Shown here in pieces: positions 24,348 through 36,118 of a stretch of 64,000 nucleotides of DNA. Numbering within the stretch: the stretch's first letter is position 1; every line of letters starts with the position of its first letter. The position numbers were made by a program, and so were the translations under genes. This DNA is from Climacium dendroides (taxonomy: Eukaryota; Streptophyta; Bryopsida; Hypnales; Climaciaceae): contig OX467091.1 of assembly GCA_950106755.1 (NCBI GenBank), forward strand, positions 9,813,538-9,877,537, read 5' to 3'. The notes below the pieces were generated by a model. That model saw nothing but the letters and a program-made list of their open reading frames with translations, made no database searches and was not told where the DNA came from.

Positions 24348-25300
24348 TTAACCCGTAAAGGACCAAACGGCATTTTCTTGGTAACATAGTGAGGCTTGAG
24401 CATAGCAATTTTGGGGTAGCTTTCTACAAATGGAATTTTCATTTTTTTCCCATTTGAATTTTCACACAACATGTGTCCAAGGAGTAGCTTTAAGGCCCAA
24501 TAATTTTCATAACTTTTGAGTACATGGTAAAAAAGTTATTGTATGATATGTAATTTTCAACATTTGGTGGGCAATCTGGGCAGCAAAGAAAACTTCTTTC
24601 TAAATCATTTTTTTAAATTAAAAATTAAAATCGGTTCTTTAGATTTATTTTATACATGAAAAGCTTTAAATCATTCCATTTTGATTAATGAGATGAAAGT
24701 GATGAGGAGTTTTAGTCATGGGTAGTCTACGGGTAGTTATGGAATCTATACTCTAAAATAAACTTTGAAGTCCTTTATTTTCAATATTTTTGGAAAAAAA
24801 TAAAATAATTGGATATAGATTGTTTATTAAAACATTACAACCATTGGGATTGGCATTTTTTCAATTTCATAAATAAATTGTAAACAATTTTGTATTTTGA
24901 ATCATTTTCTACTTCTCTCTACTTTCTATTTTTTTTGCCTATATGTTGTACAATTTCAAATGATTTGAAAATTTTCAAGCATGTAGCCAACTTCCTTGAA
25001 GAATGAATCCAAAGAGTAACCACCATTTTGGACATTTTTTCATAATGATCTGACCTTAAGAAGTGCAGCTGCCTAGTTTTTTGTAGGAAAAAAAAAAAAA
25101 AATTGTTACTCCAAACGCTAATATCTTGCAATCTACACGGTGGAAATTTCTGAAAATTTTTCTACACATTCTTAAACCAAAGTAATATAAGATCCTATGG
25201 TAGGATGTGTCAAAAATGATTTTTTTTCAAAAATTTAGTACTTGTACTAGAGATGGAAGTTTTGGAGCATTTTTGGTGAAAACATAGTTAAAATCATTTA
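24348..25300. repeat. Dispersed AT-rich repeat copies (foldback-family arm plus a 10-kb-region relative)
   Basis: 24348-24860 matches one arm of the foldback family at 34749-35489 and 63508-64000. Shared phrases include 'gtgtccaaggagtagctt', 'cataacttttga' followed by 'tacatggt', and 'caacatttggtgggca'. 24660-25290 matches 10080-11230, including 'catgtagccaactt' and 'caccattttggac'. These are degraded mobile DNA with no coding content. Confidence 0.7.
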
Positions 25301-25304
25301 GGGG

Positions 25305-27092
25305 TTGAATCAAGATATCCTATGCTGGCTCACTGGAACCGACTTTCGTTCGCAGGCAGAGTCCCCAGCTTTGTGGTGTGCACTTGCCATTATTCAGTCT
25401 GCGTGGGATAACCGATCTTCCTCTCGCCAGGTCAACAGAAGCCTGTCCATCATGCAGACAAGTGATAACATAGTTTACAAAATCGGTAGCTCCTGCTGGA
25501 GAATTCTTCAGTTGGTCTCCGTCGTGTGGACTCCAGTCAGACCTCGTTCGCTGTGCGTGGCCTTGCTTGTTCGCCTGGACGGAGTCCTGCCGGACTGCGT
25601 CAATTGCAGGTACGGGACTACGGGAGGGAAAAAGTGAGAAAGATTCATTTCAGCAGTCAGTGTCTGCACTTGGTGAAGATTGTCTGCAGATTTGGTCCAC
25701 TCGTGGCCCTCCATGTGGCTTGTCAGTGCTCCTTGGCATCGTCATCAAATTAGTTTATTTGCGTCAAATTCAGCGATTGACACTAAACGCTAGCTGCCTG
25801 TTTCACGCATGGGTTGTCCACTTGCATACTCAGTCACGTTACCCGGGGTCCCACTGAAGCTGGCAATCTGTAAGCAGGATTCGCGGTGAATCTCCGAGAA
25901 CGAGTTGGACGTTACCGCGTTAGAGTGAAATTGCGGTGCACGAGGGGGTTCCAATAATACCACTCCCGTAAGCTGGCTGGTTGCAGGGCGTCTAAGTTCT
26001 GCATAGTAAAGGTAATGAATCCCGTCTCAGACGGACATCCACCATAATATTACCGTGGCTGTTTGTCATCCGGCAGTACACGGCCAGGGTGAACTGACCC
26101 CCTCATTGCCCCGTTTTACCCCTGGGGAAAACGCTGTGCAGTTTTTTATTTGCAATCAGATGATTTCTTTTGCAAATTCTGAATTCAGATTTGCAATCAG
26201 CGGCCCCAAATTAGCGTCGGGCATTATAGAAATATAAAAAAATCATGGCAAGAAAATAGGGGGCTTTTTTCACAATTAACCCTGGCCGGGGCAATGAGGG
26301 GGTCAGTTCTCCCTGGCCCACAGTACAGTAGCTGGGGCGAGTGAAGTACAGCCTCGGGTTTGGGGTAAGTACCCAATGCCGAGAGCCTCTGGGTGGAAGG
26401 CGAGTGCTAAATTTCAAGAGTGTGTCCATAGAGCTTGTGTGTCGTGCACAGCCAACGTGAGAGAGCACTCTGCCATTTCTAGTCGACAGGCATGATCCTC
26501 GCAAGAGTAGTGTCCTTCTCTGTCTGATCCTCCGTGGTTTGGTAGGTAGTGTTTAGAGTCTTGTGACAAGGGGAAGTGGCCTCGAGAGAGATCTGTCGGT
26601 AGAACCATGAGGGATCAGTGATTCTTGCACGGCTTGGCAAGTTTGGCTGCCCACATCGAGGTAACCGGTTACATCCTGGTAGAGGATTCACTTTCTGTCC
26701 CTTAGCTGCAGCTGATGTATTATTTAGAGCAGAGTTTGTGAGTGATCGATGTATCCACCCCTTCCTCATGCTTTGGCTGTATGAAGCACTTGGTACGCAG
26801 TGCACACGGCCTGTTCCAAGAACCTCACTTGGTTCATGGTGACGTGTTCCCAGCTTGTGATGGCTTTCGATCGACTTGGTAGAGACGATTGAAGGTTGGT
26901 GACGACGCTGTGTAACTTGGGAAGTACGTGGTTGAGGTATTTGGACTGCACAGAAGGGAGTGGGGTCGTTGGGGTTGAATTTGGAGGACCGGACGCTAAC
27001 ACGGTTGCAAGCCTCGACCTCTTCTGATCGCCGCAACTTCTGTTTTTCTCTGCGAGATTTTCTGTTGAAGCTGCGTCGGGGTCGAGACCAGC
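25305..27092 (+). promoter_or_regulatory. GC-richer upstream region of TORNADO1-like copy B
   Basis: The sequence shifts abruptly to near-balanced composition at about 25305 and stays so into exon 1 of copy B. It probably holds the promoter and 5' leader. An in-frame TGA at 27066 bars the copy B reading frame from extending upstream of the ATG at 27093. No TATA box could be placed with confidence. Open frames on both strands here (for example the minus strand at 26479-27036) have no recognisable domain. A hAT-like MITE is inserted at 26081-26319. Confidence 0.4.
26081..26319. mobile_element. hAT-like MITE, 239 bp, 33-bp terminal inverted repeats
   Basis: The left end begins CGGCCAGGGTGAACTGACCC and continues to 26113. 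The right end read on the other strand begins GGGCCAGGGAGAACTGACCC. About 31 of 33 bases match. Flanks share 'cagtaca' (26074-26080 and 26321-26327), and with the adjoining base give 7 of 8 matches, consistent with an 8-bp target duplication. The inner part is AT-rich with no coding capacity. Confidence 0.8.
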
Positions 27093-30000
27093 ATGAGGAA
27101 GCTGTTCGCTTTCCTGGTGTGTCTGTTTAGCTTCTGGGCTTGGAGAGGTTTGTTGGTTCGTTGGCTTCGGAGTCGTGCCTCCTATCCAGCCCGCGGAGAG
27201 ACTGCGGAGCACTTGCCTTCCCAGGCAGGGCAACAGGAGTCAGAGTTCGCACGCTTTCTCTCTTCGTTACCCGGAGATGGACCTCAGTGCTGGTCTTTGT
27301 CTTTTGATGGAGACTCGAAAGTCGAAATTTACTTTGGACAATCTGGTTTTACATTCCGCCATGACACGGGCGTGGAACGGGGTTATGGTGAGTTTTTGGA
27401 GGCGGTTGCTTCATCCGAAATTGTACCTTGTGAAAGAGTTAGCATCTATTACAAGGGGGACGATTGTTGCAAACACGTGGAAGCATTTGTGAACGCCCTC
27501 CGCCAGTCTGACAATGAATTCAGAAGATTGGAATTTGTTTGCGTGGGTGGCACCGCAGTCCATTTCGCCAAGTGTGTATCAAGTGTGGTTTTGGAAAACG
27601 ACGCAATTCAACACCTCCACCTTGAAGTCAGATGTCTAAATGAGGAGATGGACAAGGAGGTGGTTATAGAGTTTATGGCCATTATTGTTGTGCCTCATAT
27701 TTTTCGAATCCTCAAATCATTATCAGTGTTTGGAGTGATGACTGGGAAGTTGGATGGAGAGGGAATGGAGCAACTCTTGAAGCCCTTTCAAGGCCCTCAT
27801 AATGTACTTGAAGAATTAGTCTTTTTTGGTCTAATATCAAATGAGCTTGAACAAATAAGTGGCATGCTTACCTCAAATACATCCCTCAAAACACTTATGG
27901 TCTTTCGTATTCCAAGGGAAGTTGAAAAGAACTTCACAAGAGGTTGCAACAGCATAGCAACTGCGTTATGTTCCAACCAATCTCTTGAAGACCTAGCTTG
28001 TGATATTTTTAGTAGCATGGAGTTAAAAGTGTTATTGGATCCATTGATGCCAAAAAACAATAATTCTCAACGCAATACCACCCTCACCAAACTTGGGTTA
28101 TGGAAATCGATTGGAGGGAAAGAGGGGATTAAAACCTTAATTGATATGATTCATACCAATACATCCTTATTGGAATTGGGTTTCAAGCAGGTCGATGATT
28201 TGTCTTTGCATGATGCAGAAGGGATTGAGAATGTTCTAGTCATATTGGAAGCTTTAAAGACCAACAAATCTTTGAAGAGAATTAATTTCTTTGGGTGTCA
28301 AGCAGTTGGTGGTTACAAAGTGCTTGGAGCGATGATGGACTTGCTTTTAGAGAATCACAACATTGAAGACATTGATTTGTTGGGCACAAAGTTGAATGAG
28401 TCAGGAGATGCAGATTATGTATATTCTGCATTATCAAAAAGAAAGAAAATGAAGTTGTGGGGTATTGTCCAGAGCATGGCAATTGTCAATCCAACATTTG
28501 GACGAGTATTTTTGTGTGGGGAACCATTTGCCGGTAAGCTATACATACTCATGTTTTGTATAAAATTATTTTAGTATTCATATTGTAAATTGAGATTAAT
28601 CCTTAAAGGACGATGGGGGGACTTTGGAAATCATTAGTTTTTATGACTATTTGAAGCATTGGCTTAAATAATTATAAAAATACTCATTGCAAGACAAACT
28701 ATTGTAGAAGACCTCTCCTTTTCTTGCAAAATTCTGAGAATGAATAGTTACACTTCTGTCTTATATAAAAAGATCTTGTGTCATCCATGAGACGTGAAAT
28801 GTTCACCTCAACATTTAACGGTTAAGGTAGAAGTGTTGACTAAAAACATATAGATAGTAAATATGTATTTTTTCCACCTCCTTCAATGATCTAAAAGGCC
28901 GCAAATAAAGTCTAGTTCAATATTCAAATCTATCTATTATAGAAAAAAATACTTGTTGAGATTCCATAAAATGAAATTATATTAACCATTATCATGTGAA
29001 TAAAAATGATCTACATAATCTACTTGGAAGTTAGACTTTTGGAATCTTTCATATCAACTAGAATTCATTGGACTTTGACAATGTATAGAAAATACAATCT
29101 ATAATTTGGCACATTTTTAGATTGCTTGAATTTTCATAATATGTTGATAAGTTCAAAACAACCTTCACATTTACTCTAGAAATCATCATTCCTATCTCTA
29201 GACGTCAAAACTTTGACCCCTCTAATACTTTGTAGACTCTTTTGTTCACTTTTTCATAAAAATAACTTAGGCATTGAAGAATTTTTATTTTTAAAACATA
29301 TAATAAAAATACTTATTTCAAGTATCCAAAAGAGATACAATACATAAAAAGAAAGATTTTTGTATCTCAAAATTGCTTCCTAATTATAATAAGTAGCAAC
29401 CACTATCTCTTAGAGATTACCATGTTTAAAAATTGGATGCTCTTTAGTCAAATATGCTTGTAACTTTCAAAATATGTAGTATTATTTTTTATTTTGACTT
29501 AGAAAATAAAGACTAATAAGTTGTCTTTTGTACCCCATTTCATAACTTTGAAAAAATCAAATTACTTAGTGAGTCATTGCAACTAAAAGCTCCACGCATT
29601 AGAATTCCAACAATACAAGACTATATATTTTTCATTTGTATTTTCTTTCTTTGAAAATGACTTTCAAATTTAGTTTGAAAAATATTTTTTTTTGTTCTAT
29701 CCTTCATTTGCAATAAATTTACCAAATTATTCTAATACCTATTCTAATTGATGTGGTTTGATATACACATTCCAATTTGAAAATTTAAAATGTTCTCATT
29801 TTTTCCAAAATCATTCCAAACAATAAAGCATTTTTCACACATGACAATTATCAAGAATTACCAATTGATTATAAAGAGGCTAGGTTTAGCTTTACAGTCG
29901 GGTTATTCTTGGAGTTTATCACTAAGAGGATGTTGAGTGAAAAAAAGAAATCAATTACTTGAATAGTTTTCACATTGTTCTTCAAACAAACTTCAAGAAA

Positions 30001-33000
30001 TTTGAGATTAATTGAATAGCTTTTGTTTTTTTCACTTATTAGTTGAAAGTTCATATAACAAAGATTTTTAACAAACTAATAGAAATATTTCATATTGATG
30101 GATAGTACGAAGTCACATGTAATAAAATATCGCACTGAAATTCAGTTAATTTATATGGATTGAAAAGTTACATCGAGGTCAAAATCAAAGTTTAATCATT
30201 TGGGAATGGAATTGGTCATTTAACACTAGGAAAAAATTGAACCCCCAAAGAGGTCGCTTTGTAATGCAAAAGCTTGGGTGGGAAGAGCCTTCTCAATTCA
30301 CTAATTGAACCAAGAATTGCATGATGAATTCAAATATTCATCATCACTATCTAATCCATCTCCACAATCTTATAAATCTCATGATGATTTCATCATGAAG
30401 AATGGAGCACATACCAAGTGGTGGTTCTAATGAGGATGTGGCTATCTTCATATTCACTTAATTAGTAAGAAAATTAGTAAGAAAATTCAAGGCCTCTTTG
30501 TAAGTTCATTTTTTTCGTAATGGAGTTTGATGGTTGCACAAGTCATTTAGAAATAATTGTCTTACTCTATGAATGAAGGTTTGTTAAGATTTGAATAAGT
30601 GTTGCAAAAATTACAAGGTTTGTCTAATCTTAGACTAATAAAAAACTCTAGAAATATATTGAAGTGAAAGAATAATGTTTATATAGTTTTATAGATTTAA
30701 TTTCATGTACAAAGTTTTGAATTGTTTGATTTTGATTATATGAAAAGACAATTTCAACAAGTTTTAAATTCAAAGGGGCAACAATCAAGACTCTAAGCCA
30801 AAAATATCATTATGAAGTCTTTCTTCAAACTTTATTTTCAATATTTCAAAAACAAAGAGGAACATTAGATATGATTTGTATCCTAGAACATTTTCATTGC
30901 TAAGCTCAAGTATCTTTGACAATTTTCAAATGCATGTCAAATTTATTTGTAATTTTTGTTCTTTTAGTCTCATTTAAATGTTTCCATTTCACACACATTC
31001 CAAACATGAATGTGAACTACTATTTCAAATAGAACATTTTTTTAATCCTTTGAATCATAATTTCAATATACCTTAGAAGCAACTTTAGCTACTTGTGAAG
31101 TCCATTCAATTTTACATGAATGTTTAAATGATAATACTTCATGTTTGCAACTTTTCAAACACGGTGTTCATGAGTAACTTTCATTTAAAGGTTGATATAT
31201 ATGGTCTTGCAATAAAAAATCATTTTCATTCTAGAAACTTTAGAAATATATATTTCCAACAATAAACCCAAATATCCTATTGCTAAAAGTAGCCAAAAAA
31301 TGAAATTTTAAACTACCTAGTTGAACCATGTTTTAACTAATACATTGGTCATCAAAAGTCTTTAGGACTTTAGTTGGTAAATGAACATCATCAATGTCAT
31401 CTAGAAAGGGTGTGAAATTTCTTTTTCAAATCCCAATTACCTTATACTTATCCTACTTCTTCACAGGCAAAACAAGATTGAGAATGTCTATGAAGCAACT
31501 CAAGGAATTTCAAAGAGAAGATGAAATTCCAAGCCGATCACGAATCACAAAAAAAATACAAAACATTAGATTCAAACTATCAAATGCATCAAAATTGTCA
31601 ACCGAAGACAAGCCACTTGAACGTACACACGGCATTGAAGTGGAGAGTGTACATTGTGATGGCTTTGGCATTACTATTTGGGACATGGCGGGTCAAACTG
31701 ACTACCACTCCTTTCATGAGTTGGTCATGCCTAATCTCTCTGCTGATGGAAGTTCATCAATGTTTCTACTCATGTGCAATCCCATGATGCAATCTACTCC
31801 CTCAAAAAGAAGATGTCCATCCAACATCAAATTGGAACTTCAATCTTGGTTGCGATTCATTGCTTCCAATACAAGGCGATCTCTTTCCTACCGCCCGCAT
31901 GTGTCAATAGTAATGACACATTTTGACTATTGGAAAGATGATCATGCATTTGCAGTACGCATTGAAGACGAGGTTTTGCAATTGAAAGCTCAATTCCAAA
32001 AGGTACTTGAGCTTGATGAAGACAAGTCCGTATTCAAGGTCGATGGCAGGGATGTATCTCATGCTCGTGAGGTGTTTGATTTTATGAAATCCCACATGAA
32101 GCAATTGTTGGAGAGATTGCCCAAGACCATAAAGGCATGCGAGGAAGTGCAATGCTTAGTGGCATTGTGGAATGCAAACAAATCAAAACCACCATTGTTG
32201 AAGTGGGAAGAATTTTGTGAAGGCATGTGCAAGGAAGTGGAGGAGTTGAATGATGTAAACCATGAACTTAAGAAAAAGAAGAGGGAGTTTGTAGCTATAT
32301 CCTTGAACGATGGAGGACACATCATTTACAATGAACAAGAAGGAGTTGTCATCACCAATCCCCATTGGTTTTGTCACCACATCATTGGACAATTCCTACA
32401 CCAATGTGCAATTGGAGATTATGACTTGGAGATGGTTTCTGCCAATGGTATCATTTCCATGGAACACATGAAGCGTTTGATTTTGAATCTTGTGGATGGT
32501 CAAGGAGACATGGAGAAGCAATTTGATGACATCTTGGGTATGATGATCAAACTACACATTTGCTATGAACAAGATGCTAGTAGCATTATGATACCATCGA
32601 CTTTGAAAGACAAACATGAAAGTTTGAGTTGGTCCACCAATGATGAAGCTATAAGCTTGAAATATGTTGGGAGAAGATTGGCTTGCCAAGACGGAATTCA
32701 AACTATGTTGACTCCCGGATTTTTTACCCGGCTTCAGGTATTGTTCTTGAATTAATTTGGTAAAAACGAAGTTTTTTGGACTTACATATTTTTGTTTGAA
32801 TTGCGAAATTATTATAAATAAATTTTCCATTTCACAATAATCTTTACACCATACAACATGGACCGTAGATAATCGAGTTATAATTATTTATAAATTGAAA
32901 TAGTTTTTCGCCACCATGAAGATTTAAGAAACATGATCTTCATTTTGAATGACAATTTGCTACACTAATTTGATTCATTTATATTTTGTTTTAGATTTAA

Positions 33001-34516
33001 TGATCAATCAAATTTGAATGAAATGATAAAATTTTAGAATTACTTTTCTTTTGGTTTAAATGATATATTCTTGATTTGTTGATATTTTGTATAGGTTTCT
33101 TTTTTTAAGAAGCTCCAAAGCAAGAATGCCCAAGATACTTATCAGGTGTTTCGAGATATTATCAAGTTCATAAGTGATGGCATTGAAGTGATTATTCAAT
33201 TTCATCAAGGGGACATCGACATCCTTCTTCGATCCCATCAAAGTCAAGACAAAATGTTGGAATATCTTGAAAACGGGATTGTCATGCACATTAAACTTCT
33301 CCAAGAAGATCCCACATTGGGTTGTGTTGGAGTTCGCCTTATTGAATACATTTTGCGCCCTGCATGTATAAGGAGGTTGATTCATGCGAAGGACCGTAAA
33401 AACCAATGTGTTCAAGTGAAAGAATTAGAAGCAGAGGTTATAAAGATTGGTGTAGATGCTACATACAATTGGAAGTCATGTGAAGATTTGGACATTGGCT
33501 ACGATAAGGTGAGTACTTTATTGGGAGATTCAGCATGGAAAGATCTTTTAGAAAGGCGATCACATGACCTACAAGAGTATCACAAGAAAATCCAATCTTT
33601 AGGAACTATGGCCCAAAATGATCAATCCAACCCTAACATTGGTAAGGGTCTTTTCTCGACCACTTCCCTTTGGCAAGTGCCTCAGAGACTTTTATATGGG
33701 CATTGGGATGAGAAGTTAGATGACATGAGAAGGGAACATCATGAACACTACGAAAAAACAATGTCAAAATTGGAAGAACATCACAAAGAGACAATGTCAA
33801 AATTCGACAATATCGTGCATTTGATACAAAATCTAGAATATGGGATTCAAAACATGCAAAGAGAATTATTGTTCCAGGTGTGTTCAAAGATTGATGACTT
33901 GATGGCATTCTCCATTGAGATGCAAAAGTTACAAATCCCCAAGTTGGCTTATCTTTGTGAATTTGGGAAAAAAAAGCTTTTGACACAATGGGTGCCTGAC
34001 CTCGATAAAGTCCAACTTCACCTCATGTGTGAAAGTATCTATGGATTCCATGAGGTGACAAATCAAGAAGGTTGTGTGGTCCATTTTGGAACGGATCGTA
34101 CAAGGAGATTTCTTGCAATGGTAGCTTGGGGATTGAAGATTGCTACTATATTGACAAAGATTGGTGCCCATGTTGCTTGTGGGATGGGTGCCATGGTACC
34201 TGATATTAGTGATGGAGGCACTTTTGCAGCCTTGATTCTTGACACACCTGGTTTTTTGGATTATCAACTCCCTCTTGCAACTTTGGAATCATTGCCAGAT
34301 GGTGTCAAGAAACGTTCAAGGATCTCAATGGATGACCAATCTGAAGCACAAAGGTGGTTGCAAGAGTTTTTGGAGCCCAAGTGTCATAATAAAAGAGACT
34401 TCTATGAAAAGTTTAGATTGAAGAAGGTTCGATACACGAACGCCAAGGGATCCATAGCTTGGATTTGTGATAAATGTAGATTAGGTCGTCACAATGAAAT
34501 TGTTGAACTTAAATAA
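27093..34516 (+). CDS. TORNADO1-like LRR-Roc-COR (Roco) GTPase, copy B, complete
   Basis: Inferred exons 27093-28533, 31467-32737 and 33095-34516 encode 1377 residues, close to the 1380 I recall for Arabidopsis TORNADO1. The first ATG after an in-frame stop at 27066 was taken. The N-terminus (about residues 4-25) is hydrophobic, possibly a signal anchor, unless translation starts downstream. Exon 1 carries leucine-rich repeats (about 200-470). The P-loop GEPFAGKT (476-483) is split by the phase-1 intron. Exon 2 gives G3 DMAGQ (553-557), Roco-type G4 THFD (621-624) and PGFFTRLQ (897-904), where the COR-like part begins. Exon 3 has a coiled coil (about 1110-1190) and a C-terminal domain ending WICDKCRLGRHNEI. 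No kinase domain is present, unlike LRRK2. It is a tandem paralogue of copy A, same strand, ~27 kb apart. Function in growth or patterning is inferred from the family. Confidence 0.88.
28534..31466 (+). other. Intron 1 of TORNADO1-like copy B, splitting the P-loop
   Basis: 2.9-kb phase-1 intron, donor GTAAGC and acceptor TTCACAG, in the same place as in copy A. It is about 600 bp longer than the copy A intron. The extra length comes partly from a ~300-bp MITE at 30224-30522 and from sequence at about 28590-28840. No gene is seen inside. Confidence 0.85.
30224..30522. mobile_element. CACTA-like MITE, about 299 bp, inside intron 1 of copy B
   Basis: The left end begins CACTAGGAAAAAATTGAACC. 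The right end, read on the other strand, begins CATTACGAAAAAAATGAACT. The similarity runs for about 30 bases up to 'aaagaggycg'. The insert is absent from the matching intron position of copy A (near 1885), so it arrived after the duplication or was lost from A. No clean target duplication was seen. Confidence 0.6.
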
Positions 34517-34519
34517 GGC

Positions 34520-34748
34520 ATCAACATTTGAAGCTTTAAATCAAGTCATTGCCTTTCTATGGCTTTGTAATATCATTTTAAAGATATATCACATCTTCAT
34601 AGGTGCTCCAAATTAGTAGTAGTAGTTGATTTTCTTGCATTGCAATTGGAGTTGTAATTTCAAAGGTTAGGTTGTCAAAATCAAAATCCACATTGCTACC
34701 AATTACCTCTTAACTCCTAGAATAATATGGTGTGAGCCCTTAACATCT
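34520..34748. other. 3' flank of copy B
   Basis: Presumed 3' untranslated region and downstream DNA. It resembles the flank of copy A for the first ~150 bases but with many differences, in contrast to the identical coding sequence just upstream. No polyadenylation signal is assigned. Confidence 0.5.
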
Positions 34749-35489
34749 ATTAAACTCTAAAGCACTAAACTACATTTTTTGGTAAAATAGCAATTTGGAG
34801 TAGCTTACTATGTATGGAATTTTTATTCTTTTTTGCCGATATTTTCATACAACTTTTTTTCAAGATGTATCTTCAAGGCTTGACAATTTTCATAACTTTT
34901 GACTACACGGTTGAAAAGTTATTCCGCAATATGTCATTTTCATTGCTTGGCAGGCACCCTAGGCAATTCAAAAAACTACTTTTAAAATCACTTTTAAAAA
35001 AAATAAAAGTTTGAAATTGGTTCTAAAGATTTATATAAGTGGAAAGTTTTGAATCATTCCATTTTGATTAATGAAATGAAAGTTATGAGGAGTTTTAGTT
35101 TGCCAGTAGTTGTGGTTTCAAAGACTCCATATCTACTTTAAGCTAAAACTCCTCATAACTTTCATCTCATTAATCAAAATGGAATGATTCAAAACTTCTT
35201 ATTTATATATAAATCTAGAAAACCAATCTCTATTTTTTTTTTAAAGTAATTTTTAAAGAAGTTTTTTGAGTTGCCTAGGGTGTTCACCAAGCAATGAAAA
35301 TGACATATTGAGGAATAACTTTTCAACCATGTAGTCAAAAGTTATGAAAATTGCCAGGCCTTGAAGATACTTCTCGGGAAAATATTGTATGAAAATTTCA
35401 GCAAAAAAAAATAAAAATTCCATTCATAGTAAGCTACCCCAAATCACTTATTTGCCAAAAAAAAGTAGTTTAGTGCTTTAGGGATTAAA
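34749..35489. mobile_element. Foldback element, ~740 bp near-perfect long inverted repeat
   Basis: The left arm (34749-35100) begins 'taaactctaaagcactaaac' and the right arm (about 35142-35489), read on the other strand, begins 'taatccctaaagcactaaac'. The arms match along almost their whole ~350 bp, with a ~40-bp loop between them. The centre pairs 'ttaatgaaatgaaagttatg' with 'cataactttcatctcattaa'. Members of the same family occur at 24348-24860 (one arm) and 63508-64000 (both arms, cut by the window end). No coding capacity is seen. Confidence 0.85.
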
Positions 35490-35526
35490 GTACTACAAAT
35501 TTTGAGACCCAAAACTACTTCAAAAT

Positions 35527-36118
35527 CCCGGGGGGTGCACTACAAAGGAAGTTCATGGGTGAGGAGCGACCAAACCCTAACTACCCATTTCTACTTTTCC
35601 TAATTTTTTTTAATAAACTATAATTTCAACCTACAATTTTGAGCTTTGTTTAACAATGTCTATAGGTTTATATTGCCAAAAATTTTAATCCTAAATAACA
35701 TGTGATATATTGTTTGGAAAGGATTGAAAAATGAACTAAAATGGCATGTTTTTCAACTAAAATATTTATAGAGATCACATGAAGATGACTATTGTATCAA
35801 TATTAAGCCAAAATAAACTTTTAGTAGAAAGCTATTTTATAGAATTTTTTTTATTTTTCAATTTTTTTTTCTTATATAATATAGGGGTGCAAAAGTTATT
35901 TTTAGCTTTACAGTGTATCTTTTTTCTTCTAAAATTTGTAACTAATTCTTATTAACATAAAAAAATACCAATAATTCAGAACATAAACTTTCAAAGTAGG
36001 AAATTCTATTCATGTTTTTTTTGTTTAGAAAAAAAATAAAATTTTAGGATATAATATAGGGGGTTTAAAATTTGGTCGCTCCTCACCCATGAACTTCCTT
36101 TGTAGTGCACCCCCCGAG
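35527..36118. mobile_element. MITE, 592 bp, ~48-bp terminal inverted repeats and 8-bp target duplication
   Basis: Terminal inverted repeats begin CCCGGGGGGTGCACTACAAA at the left and CTCGGGGGGTGCACTACAAA at the right. They stay identical through 'ggagcgaccaaa', leaving one mismatch in ~48 bp. Perfect TTCAAAAT repeats flank it at 35519-35526 and 36119-36126. Unoccupied forms of the same target, 'acttcaaaatacttgt', exist at about 5985 and 22680 in related repeats. The interior is AT-rich with no open frame. The 8-bp duplication suggests hAT-type mobilisation. The near-identical ends suggest recent activity. Confidence 0.88.

Noticed and set aside
25567..25857. Overlapping plus-strand frames at 25305-25857 as a gene
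   Set aside because: Three frames are open in part, none with a domain or splice pattern; a leader region is more likely.
26479..27036. Minus-strand 185-codon open frame upstream of copy B
   Set aside because: Low-complexity composition, no recognisable domain, and it lies in the GC-richer region where chance open frames are longer.
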